Shown: in pieces, positions 33,033-39,964 of the stretch
Layout: the number at the start of each line of letters is the position of its first letter
Numbering within the stretch: the first letter of the stretch is position 1
Assembly (NCBI GenBank): GCA_031268215.1
Contig: JAIRXP010000119.1
Location: 1-54,423 of the forward strand
Direction of reading: 5' to 3'
From: Bifidobacteriaceae bacterium
GTDB lineage: Bacteria > Actinomycetota > Actinomycetes > Actinomycetales > WQXJ01
Length of the DNA: 54,423 nucleotides
Notes under the pieces: model-generated
Databases searched by the model: none
Seen by the model: only the letters and a program-made list of their open reading frames with translations
What the model was told of the DNA's origin: nothing
Program-made: the position numbers and the translations under genes

Positions 33033-33998
33033 TCATTCTGGCTGTTCAAGGGAACGCCGCACCCGCCTGATTTTCCGGTCCGAAACTTGGCGTTCGCCGA
33101 AAGCCTCAGAATTCCACTGCAAGCCTGAAGGATCATAGGCGCCCGGCGCCGGGCGCCGGCGCCGCTCCGGGGCCCGCACCCCATTCGCCAGCCGACGGGT
33201 CCGGACCAGGAACCCAGTGTGACCAATCATGCGGTGCTCGGGTCTCACAGCCAGGCCCTCCACATGCCAACCACGCACTGTCGTTTCCCATGCCTCCGGC
33301 TCAGAGAAGCTCCCAAAATCCCGCAGGGTCTCTACCAAACGGGACAATTGAGTGGTTGTAGCGACGTAAGCGATAAGCACGCCCCCTGGCGCCAAAGCCT
33401 GATAGGCGGCATCGGCGTTCTCCCACGGCGCCAGCATGTCAAGAACCATCCGGTCCCAGTTGCCCGGCGACAGTTCCGGCACAACCCCGCTCAGGTCACC
33501 GACCCGCAAATCCCACGCCGGGTGCGGCCCACCGAACCAGCGTTCGACATTGGCGCGGGCGATGACCGCGAAATCTTCCCGCCGCTCAACGCTGACCAAC
33601 TTGCCCTGGTCCCCGACCGCCCGCAGCAGTGACATGGTCAAAGCGCCCGACCCTGCTCCCGCCTCGATCACTCTGGCGCCCGGATAAATGTCAGCCATTT
33701 GAATGATTTGGCCGGCGTCCTTGGGATAAACCACGGTGGCTCCGCGGGGCATTGACAACACGAAATCCGCCAGCAACGGCCGCATCGCGACATACTGGCG
33801 GCCCTCAGATGTGGCCACGACGGAACCCTCCGGCTGCCCAATCAGTTGGTCATGAGGAAAAGACCCACGATGGGTGTGAAACACCTTCCCGCCCTCAAGA
33901 ATGATCGTGTTGAGCCGTCCCTTGGTATCCGCCAACTGCACCCTGTCGCCGGCTTTGAACGGCCCACGCCTTTGGGCCGCTCCGGTAGCTTCGCTCAT
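33033..33998 (-). CDS. trmI: tRNA (adenine-58-N1)-methyltransferase
   Basis: A 321-residue SAM-dependent enzyme that methylates A58 in the T-loop of tRNA. The N-terminal beta-barrel (GPFKAGDRVQLADTKGR to FPHDQLIGQPEGSVV) precedes the Rossmann domain: VYPKDAGQIIQMADIYPG, SAM loop VIEAGAGSGALTMSLLRAVG, DRMVLDMLAPWE and VLIAYVATTTQL. ATG 33998 gives MSEATGAAQRRGPF; the frame is open upstream to 34232 but that would overlap the GNAT gene. TAGAGT lies 8 nt upstream, so it is probably leaderless. In many actinobacteria a RecB-like nuclease gene and the proteasome ATPase gene are next to it; here rpe is, and neither is present. Confidence 0.94.
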   Translation of the reverse strand: MSEATGAAQRRGPFKAGDRVQLADTKGRLNTIILEGGKVFHTHRGSFPHDQLIGQPEGSVVATSEGRQYVAMRPLLADFVLSMPRGATVVYPKDAGQIIQMADIYPGARVIEAGAGSGALTMSLLRAVGDQGKLVSVERREDFAVIARANVERWFGGPHPAWDLRVGDLSGVVPELSPGNWDRMVLDMLAPWENADAAYQALAPGGVLIAYVATTTQLSRLVETLRDFGSFSEPEAWETTVRGWHVEGLAVRPEHRMIGHTGFLVRTRRLANGVRAPERRRRPAPGAYDPSGLQWNSEAFGERQVSDRKIRRVRRSLEQPE

Positions 33999-34006
33999 GG
34001 GCGACA

Positions 34007-34012
34007 ACTCTA
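34007..34012 (-). promoter_or_regulatory. -10 box of trmI
   Basis: TAGAGT on the minus strand ends 8 nt before the ATG at 33998. Confidence 0.45.
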
Positions 34013-34108
34013 GTGTCCCTGGCCAGACACTCCCCGCGACGGTCTTCCCGAATGGGCGCGACACGGGCGCCACGCCCTTCCCCGCACCCGGGCCGGCGGC
34101 ACGGCCAG

Positions 34109-34140
34109 TGGCATAATGGCCGGTGCTACCCGAGGAGGAA
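34109..34140 (+). promoter_or_regulatory. Extended -10 promoter and ribosome binding site of the GNAT gene
   Basis: TGGCATAAT (34109-34117) is an extended -10 box. GAGGAGGA (34133-34140) is one of the strongest Shine-Dalgarno sites in the window and fixes the ATG at 34145, against the longer open frame from 34013. Confidence 0.6.
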
Positions 34141-34144
34141 ATCA

Positions 34145-34678
34145 ATGGCGATGATCGGCATCCGTCCCCTACTGCTCGCTGACTGGGGCAACGTTTCAGA
34201 CATACTGGCGGCGTCTCTTGGCGCCAGCGCACTCGAAGACGAGCCGCTCACTTGGGAACAGTGGGACCGCCGCTACCTGCCGGACCATCGCCTGGTGGCG
34301 GCGAACCGCGAAGGTCAGGTCACTGGCTGGGCGGCCCTCGAACCCGTATCCGCCCGGCGATCTCTCAATGGTGTTGGGACTGTCTCGGTCTTCGTTGACG
34401 CCGGCCACCGGGGACAGGGCTTTGGCAACCAACTGCTGGCCAGCCTGATCGCTTCATCCGAGGATGCGGGGATGTGGACCCTCCAAGCCTATGTGGCGCC
34501 GCAGAACAGCGCCGCCATGGATCTGTTCCAGGACCTTGGTTTTCGGATCGTTGGCCGGCGGCAGCGGTTCGTCCGGCTGGCCGACGTCTGGCATGACGCC
34601 ATGCTGCTAGAGCGCCGCAGCCCGGTGGTCTTTCCAGAAGCGGTGGTCTCGCTCCCGGAGATTCACGAGGCGTCATAG
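34145..34678 (+). CDS. GNAT family N-acetyltransferase
   Basis: A 177-residue acetyltransferase using acetyl-CoA. The start MAMIGIRPLLLADWGNVSDI, the WAALEPVSARR strand, the CoA loop VSVFVDAGHRGQGFGNQLL (R/Q-x-x-G-x-G/A pattern) and the end NSAAMDLFQDLGFRIVGRR are typical of the phosphinothricin-acetyltransferase-like group. FVRLADVWHDAMLLERR closes the fold, again as in that group. The substrate may be an amino acid analogue or drug but is not shown. Its TAG stop is the first base triplet of a dispersed palindromic repeat. Confidence 0.88.
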   Translation: MAMIGIRPLLLADWGNVSDILAASLGASALEDEPLTWEQWDRRYLPDHRLVAANREGQVTGWAALEPVSARRSLNGVGTVSVFVDAGHRGQGFGNQLLASLIASSEDAGMWTLQAYVAPQNSAAMDLFQDLGFRIVGRRQRFVRLADVWHDAMLLERRSPVVFPEAVVSLPEIHEAS

Positions 34679-34775
34679 ACGGCCCCGCAAAATCTCCTCC
34701 CTGCGGTCGGATATCTTGCGGGGCCCCCCGGGGTGGGCGGAACTCAGCTCATCTGCACGGGTTTCAGCTATCTAG
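34676..34775 (+). repeat. Dispersed palindromic repeat, family A, copy 2 (inverted)
   Basis: Inverted copy of 21739-21848, about 100 bp, lacking roughly 12 bp near GGCGGAACTC. The stem GGCCCCGCAA (34681-34690) with TTGCGGGGCC (34716-34725) is perfect although the bases differ from copy 1 (compensating changes), so the structure seems kept. It begins at the GNAT stop codon and separates the GNAT gene from the convergent uvrB gene. The rest of the gap (34776-34849) holds nothing I recognise beyond a 6-bp hairpin at the uvrB stop. Confidence 0.85.
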
Positions 34776-34849
34776 CGGGCGAGGGCTGCTAGTCCTCTTT
34801 GGTCAGGAGCCTCACTCGCAGGCAGACTTGCCGCCAGCACTAGGAAGTG

Positions 34850-36940
34850 CTAACGCACCGCTTCACGGACTTCGCGCAATTCGCGTTTCAGCTCTGCGAT
34901 CTGGTCGCGATACCGGGCGGCCAGTTCAAATTTCAGGTCGGTCGCGGCGGAATGCATCAACTCCGTGAGAGAGGCGATCTCCCCCAAAATCTCCTCCACC
35001 AGCGCGGGCTCCTTGGCCCCCCGGGCCTCTTGGCTGCCCTTCGCCCCCCGGCTCGCGCCCGCTGGTCCGGCGCGGCCTGAACTGGACATCAGGTCAGCGG
35101 TGTCCTGGTCTTCACGGGCCAAAGATTCGGTGATGTCCGCGATCCGCTTACGGAGCGGCTGCGGGTCAATCCCATGCTCCCTATTGAACTCGATCTGCTT
35201 CGCTCGGCGGCGATCAGTTTCGCCAATGGCATATGCCATGGCCGGCGTCACCTCATCCGCGTACATGACGACAGCACCAGAAACATTGCGGGCGGCTCGG
35301 CCGATTGTCTGGATCAAAGACGTGCCAGAACGCAGGAAGCCCTGTTTGTCGGCATCTAGGATCGCCACCAATGAGACTTCCGGCAGATCCAGGCCCTCGC
35401 GCAACAGATTGATGCCCACCAGCACGTCAAACCGGCCCAGGCGCAGGTCACGCAACAGTTCGACCCGCTTCAAAGTGTCCACATCAGAGTGCAAGTACCG
35501 TACCCGCACGTCGTGACCGGCCAGGTAGTCAGTCAAATCCTCCGCCATCTTCTTGGTCAGGGTGGTGACCAGCACCCTCTCCGACTGCTCCACCCTTTCC
35601 CTGACCTCATGCAGTAAGTCGTCGATCTGGCCCTTGGTGGGGCGTACCGAGACACTGGGATCCACCAGTCCCGTGGGCCGGATGATCTGTTCCACCACAC
35701 CATCCGACAGAGATAACTCGTAGTTCCCGGGCGTAGCTGAAAGATAGATTGTCTGCCCAATGCGCTCCAGGAATTCCTCAAAACGGAGCGGGCGGTTATC
35801 CATGGCCGAGGGTAGCCTGAACCCGTGCTCTACTAGGGTCCGCTTCCGCGACATGTCGCCTTCATACATGGCGCCGACTTGCGGCACCGTGACGTGCGAT
35901 TCATCTATCACTAGCAGGAAGTCTTCCGGGAAGTAGTCAAGCAAGGTGTTGGGAGGGGTCCCAGGTTCACGCCCGTCAATGTGGCGTGAATAGTTTTCAA
36001 TCCCGGCGCAAGAGCCAATCTGCCGCATCATCTCTAAGTCGTAAGTGGTCCGCATCCGCAGCCGCTGCGCCTCCAGTTGTTTATCCTGGCGATCCAATTC
36101 GGCCAGCCGGGCTTCCAGTTCGGCCTCGATGCCCCGGATGGCGGATTCCATGCGCTCCGCCCCAGCCACATAATGGGAGGCTGGGAAGATGTTGACGCTG
36201 GACTCCGCCCGGATGACCTCGCCAGTCAACGGGTGCAGCGTCGCGAGGGCCTCAACTTCATCCCCGAAGAACTCGATCCGCAGCGCCAGTTCCTCATACA
36301 TCGGGATAATCTCCACCGTGTCGCCGCGGACTCGGAAAGTCCCGCGAGTAAACGCCATGTCATTACGGGCGTACTGCATTTCAATGAAGCGGCGCAGCAG
36401 CCGGTCGCGTTCAATCTCTTGGCCCACTTCGAGTTGGACCATCCGGTCAACGTATTCCTGGGGAGTGCCCAGACCATAAATGCAGCTCACGGACGCGACG
36501 ACCACGGCATCCCGCCTCGTCAGCAGGGACGACGTGGCCGAATGCCGGAGCCTCTCGACCTCATCATTGATAGATGAATCCTTTTCGATATAGGTGTCGC
36601 TTTGGGGAATATAGGCCTCCGGCTGATAATAGTCATAATATGACACAAAGTATTCGACGGCGTTATTCGGCAATAGCTCCCGAAATTCGGTCGCTAGCTG
36701 AGCGGCCAAGGTCTTATTCGGTTCAATCACCAGGGTGGGACGCTGCACCTGCTCAATCAGCCAGGCTGTGGTGGCGGATTTGCCAGTACCTGTGGCGCCG
36801 AGCAGCACCACGTCCTTCTCCCCTGCGTTGATCCGTTCAGCCAGTTCACTGATGGCCTGGGGTTGGTCGCCGGAGGGCTGGAAATCCGACACGACCTGGA
36901 ACGGGGCCACCGCCCGCTGCAATTCAGTCACTGGACGCAT
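34850..36940 (-). CDS. uvrB: UvrABC excision nuclease subunit B
   Basis: A 696-residue helicase-like damage-verification subunit of nucleotide excision repair; works with UvrA and UvrC. Walker A is GATGTGKS (residues 48-55), the beta-hairpin has [20 protein letters not shown], Walker B is LLVIDESH, and motifs V and VI are [16 protein letters not shown] and QTIGRAARN. The C-terminal UVR domain is present ([20 protein letters not shown]), preceded by a Gly/Ala/Ser-rich linker. ATG 36940 gives [20 protein letters not shown] 7 nt upstream suggests leaderless transcription. The open extension to 37006 is not conserved. Confidence 0.98.
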   Translation of the reverse strand: MRPVTELQRAVAPFQVVSDFQPSGDQPQAISELAERINAGEKDVVLLGATGTGKSATTAWLIEQVQRPTLVIEPNKTLAAQLATEFRELLPNNAVEYFVSYYDYYQPEAYIPQSDTYIEKDSSINDEVERLRHSATSSLLTRRDAVVVASVSCIYGLGTPQEYVDRMVQLEVGQEIERDRLLRRFIEMQYARNDMAFTRGTFRVRGDTVEIIPMYEELALRIEFFGDEVEALATLHPLTGEVIRAESSVNIFPASHYVAGAERMESAIRGIEAELEARLAELDRQDKQLEAQRLRMRTTYDLEMMRQIGSCAGIENYSRHIDGREPGTPPNTLLDYFPEDFLLVIDESHVTVPQVGAMYEGDMSRKRTLVEHGFRLPSAMDNRPLRFEEFLERIGQTIYLSATPGNYELSLSDGVVEQIIRPTGLVDPSVSVRPTKGQIDDLLHEVRERVEQSERVLVTTLTKKMAEDLTDYLAGHDVRVRYLHSDVDTLKRVELLRDLRLGRFDVLVGINLLREGLDLPEVSLVAILDADKQGFLRSGTSLIQTIGRAARNVSGAVVMYADEVTPAMAYAIGETDRRRAKQIEFNREHGIDPQPLRKRIADITESLAREDQDTADLMSSSGRAGPAGASRGAKGSQEARGAKEPALVEEILGEIASLTELMHSAATDLKFELAARYRDQIAELKRELREVREAVR

Positions 36941-36947
36941 GGCGTCT

Positions 36948-36953
36948 AACCTA
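36948..36953 (-). promoter_or_regulatory. -10 box of uvrB
   Basis: TAGGTT on the minus strand ends 7 nt before the ATG at 36940. I saw no LexA-type SOS box nearby. Confidence 0.5.
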
Positions 36954-37120
36954 CTCCGATGCCTCATTGCCCGCCGGCCTGTACGCGGAAGCGGCCACAG
37001 CGGCACCGGCAGGGACGGCGGGGTACCGCTCTTGGTTCAGGATGTCCGATGCCGCCCGGCCCGAACCCCGCACCACAACGTTCTACGCGGCTTTGCGGGT
37101 CAATCAGTGCGTGGCCGTCG

Positions 37121-37164
37121 AAACGACTAGTAGGAACCCGGTGAAAACGACTAGTAGGAACCCG
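37121..37164. repeat. Tandem 20-bp direct repeat at a gene truncation point
   Basis: AAACGACTAGTAGGAACCCG occurs twice, at 37121-37140 and 37145-37164, with 4 bp between. Each copy contains the palindrome ACTAGT. The truncated DUF4143 gene starts to match its family six bases after the second copy. Confidence 0.85.
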
Positions 37165-37169
37165 CCGCA

Positions 37170-37898
37170 CGCGAACGCCAACTCGACGGCTATTTGGCCC
37201 GGATAGTTGACCGAGACATGCCGGAAACCGGTATTGACGTTCGCCGCCCAGGGGCGTTACGAGCTTGGTTGCGCGCGTATGCCGCCGCGACGGCATCGAC
37301 GGCCGACTACACAAAGATCCTCAATGCAGCGACGGCTGGTGGGCCGGACAAGCCGGCCAAGGCGACTGCGGGGGCATACCGTGAACACCTCCGGCGACTG
37401 TTCATCCTTGACCCCGTAGAGGCCTGGACGCCGGCCTTCGTTCCGCTCAAGCGTCTGACTAATTCGCCGAAGCACTTTCTGGCCGATCCGGCCCTGGCCG
37501 CCCGGCTTATCGGCGTGACCGCGCAGGGATTGCACCCAACCGCGCGAGGACCGGTCTTGCCGGGGGTCGGCACCTGGCTCGGTGCCTTGTTCGAGTCGCT
37601 AGCTGTTCAGTCAGTCCGGGTCTACGCGGAGGCGATGAACGCCCGTGTTGGGCATTTGCGATCCAAGAACGGTGATCACGAAGTGGACATCATCGTTGAG
37701 GCAGCTGACATGAGTTGCGTCGGGATAGAGGTCAAGGCGGCGGACACCGTTGGTGACAACGATGTCAAGCATCTGCGTTGGCTGGGACGGGAAATTGGGG
37801 ACAGATTGGTTGATCGAATCGTCTTGTATGCCGGGCCCCGCGCCTACAGGCGGTCCCATGGCGTGGCCGTGATACCGCTGGCCCTGCTCGGTCCGTAG
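37170..37898 (+). pseudogene. 5'-truncated AAA_14/DUF4143 ATPase gene
   Basis: Reading in frame from 37170 gives about 240 residues of a protein whose family is normally around 400-430. The frame shows LDGYLARIVDRDMPE, LRAWLRAYAAATAS, HLRRLFILDPVEAWTP, PKHFLADPALAARL and the C-terminal nuclease-like strand HEVDIIVEAADMSCVGIEVK. The N-terminal ATPase domain with Walker A and B (about 190 residues) is missing: upstream lie the tandem repeat, an in-frame TAG at 37155 and then uvrB. A TTG at 37194 could start a shorter product, but without the ATPase part it cannot work as its relatives do. DUF4143 proteins are often horizontally moved; this looks like the remains of one cut by a repeat-linked deletion. 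Confidence 0.8.
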
Positions 37899-38026
37899 TC
37901 CCCCAACTGCTCCCCCGCGCCGTCAGACCCGCCACTGCCTGGACGAAGAGGATCAGGCTCCGGGTGGTCAGGGCGGCCATGACCGAATGGATGGGCCCTC
38001 AACGCCCCGGTCAGCATCTGGACCGG

Positions 38027-38032
38027 TAGGCT
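38027..38032 (+). promoter_or_regulatory. -10 box of the Hsp90-family gene
   Basis: TAGGCT ends 6 nt before the GTG at 38039; there is no clear Shine-Dalgarno site and no recognisable -35 hexamer. The gap 37899-38038 holds nothing else I can name. Confidence 0.5.
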
Positions 38033-38038
38033 CTTCGG

Positions 38039-39922
38039 GTGCCATCTACCGACGCTGCCGCTGCCTTCCGGGTAGACCTGCGAGGCGTGGTTGACCTCCT
38101 AAGCCGTCACATCTACTCCGGACCCAGGATTTACTTGCGGGAACTGCTTCAGAACGGGGTTGACGCCATCACCGCTCGGCGTGAATATGACTCCTCTAAT
38201 TCTCGGGCCAAAGACTGGTCTATCCGGCTGACGGCACTGACCGGAGAGAACGGGGAGTTCCAGATCACCGATGACGGGATAGGTCTGACCCGGACGGAAG
38301 CGGCCGATTTGCTGTCGACAGTGGGCGCCACATCTAAACGGGACATTCTCGACTTCCCGCGTCAGGACTTCCTGGGCCAATTCGGGATCGGCTTGCTCAG
38401 CTGCTTCATGGTGGCAGACCAAATCCGGGTTGTCACCCAGTCCGCCAAGGGCGGCCCGGCTGTCGAATGGCTGGGCAACTCGAATGGCACATTCACGATC
38501 CGCGAGTTGGACGAGTCAGTGCCCGTTGGCACATCGGTCTACTTGCGCCCACGCTTCGACGGGGCTGAGTTGCTGCGTGCCTCGGCGGTCAGCCAGCTCG
38601 CCATTGAATTCGGCCAATTCCTGGCGGTCCCGGTAAAAGTGGGCCCCGGAAGAGAGACCATCAACCGGCCGGCGGTCTTCGCGGACCGCGAGGCCACAGG
38701 CATCGAGATCCGCAGATTTGGGCGGGCGCTGCTGGGAACGCTACCGGTGGATCATTTCCCGCTAGTTTGCGAAGAGACCGGCTCTCGCGGCACAGCCTAT
38801 GTCCTACCCTTCTCTCCGCCGCCAGGTGCCCCCCAAGCGACACGGATGTACCTCGGCCGAATGCTCGTGTCACCCAACCTGGACGGGATCTTGCCAGATT
38901 GGGCGTTCTTTATCCGGGCTTGTGTCAATTCGACTGGCCTGACTCCCACTGCCAGCCGTGAAGCGATCATCGAGGACTTCGCCCTGGAGGTCACCCGCCA
39001 AGCTTTCGCTGACGCCATCCGGAACTGGCTAGTGCGCTGCGCCGCCGGCGAACGCTACCAGCTAGATCATTTCTTGTCGGTACACGAACGCGCCATCAAG
39101 CAGATGGTGCCGCATGATCCAGAACTGGCTCGGATCATGACCGGCCACCTGACTCTAGAGACCTCGATGGGACGGCGCCATATCAAGGATCTGGTTCAGG
39201 ACTATCCCAAGTTACGGTACGCGGAAACGCTAGATGAATACCGCCAGGTAGTTGGGATTGTCCCAGGCCACAGTGCGGTCATCAATGCCGGCTACCTTTG
39301 GGACGCTGAGGTGACGCGTCTAGCAGGTGAGATCTTCGGCGTCGAAGTTGAACGGATCGACGTGTTGGCGGAACTCGATGCCCTCGAGCCCCCAGCGCTG
39401 AAGGACCGGACCCAGGCCGTCGCCTTGGAACAGCGGGCAACGGCCGCCCTGGCGGGCCGTGATTGCCAGGTGGTGGTCCGGGCGATTGGTGACGGCACCA
39501 CGCCAGCGGTATTCGTGGCGGACCCGGAGCTATTCCGCCGGTTGGACCGGGCGCGGAGTTCCGACAGCGCCGCTCCGCTGTGGCGCGCTATCCTGGACCG
39601 CGCCAACTCAGCGATCGAAGCGAGCCGTTCGGGCCAAGTTCGCGTCCCCACCTCGCGGTTGTGCCTGAACTGGCTAAACCGACTCGTCCAGACATTGGCG
39701 GATTTGGATGATCAAGCAGTCTTTGAGCGCTCTGTCCAATTGCTCTACGTGCAGGCCCAATTGGCTGGCCGTCGGCCGTTGACTCCGGCGGACCGCAAAT
39801 TGCTCGATTCAGCCCTCAGCGACCTGATCGCCCTGAGCGCCGGAGTGGCAGATCTGCCACCACACGCACCAACACCGCCAGAGTCCCCCACACTACCGGA
39901 CGCAACAACACCACCAGACTGA
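38039..39922 (+). CDS. Hsp90-family (HtpG-like) ATPase
   Basis: A 627-residue GHKL ATPase of a divergent actinobacterial Hsp90 branch, distinct from housekeeping HtpG. The N-terminal Bergerat fold is intact: YLRELLQNGVDA with catalytic Glu35 and Mg-binding Asn39, DDGIGLT with Asp79, TVGATSKRD, the lid GQFGIGLLSCFMVAD and GTSVYLRPR. The middle-domain catalytic Arg loop is present (TPTASREAIIED). So ATP hydrolysis is expected. The C-terminal dimerisation region is short and ends in a Pro/Thr-rich tail with no MEEVD motif. The stop is 42 bp before a helical-repeat gene with a good ribosome site, so the two form an operon. A role as a specialised chaperone pair is inferred; I know of no tested function. 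Confidence 0.88.
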   Translation: MPSTDAAAAFRVDLRGVVDLLSRHIYSGPRIYLRELLQNGVDAITARREYDSSNSRAKDWSIRLTALTGENGEFQITDDGIGLTRTEAADLLSTVGATSKRDILDFPRQDFLGQFGIGLLSCFMVADQIRVVTQSAKGGPAVEWLGNSNGTFTIRELDESVPVGTSVYLRPRFDGAELLRASAVSQLAIEFGQFLAVPVKVGPGRETINRPAVFADREATGIEIRRFGRALLGTLPVDHFPLVCEETGSRGTAYVLPFSPPPGAPQATRMYLGRMLVSPNLDGILPDWAFFIRACVNSTGLTPTASREAIIEDFALEVTRQAFADAIRNWLVRCAAGERYQLDHFLSVHERAIKQMVPHDPELARIMTGHLTLETSMGRRHIKDLVQDYPKLRYAETLDEYRQVVGIVPGHSAVINAGYLWDAEVTRLAGEIFGVEVERIDVLAELDALEPPALKDRTQAVALEQRATAALAGRDCQVVVRAIGDGTTPAVFVADPELFRRLDRARSSDSAAPLWRAILDRANSAIEASRSGQVRVPTSRLCLNWLNRLVQTLADLDDQAVFERSVQLLYVQAQLAGRRPLTPADRKLLDSALSDLIALSAGVADLPPHAPTPPESPTLPDATTPPD

Positions 39923-39964
39923 AGACCCCACCCCGATCTATCCCACCGGAAGGAGTGCATCGCC

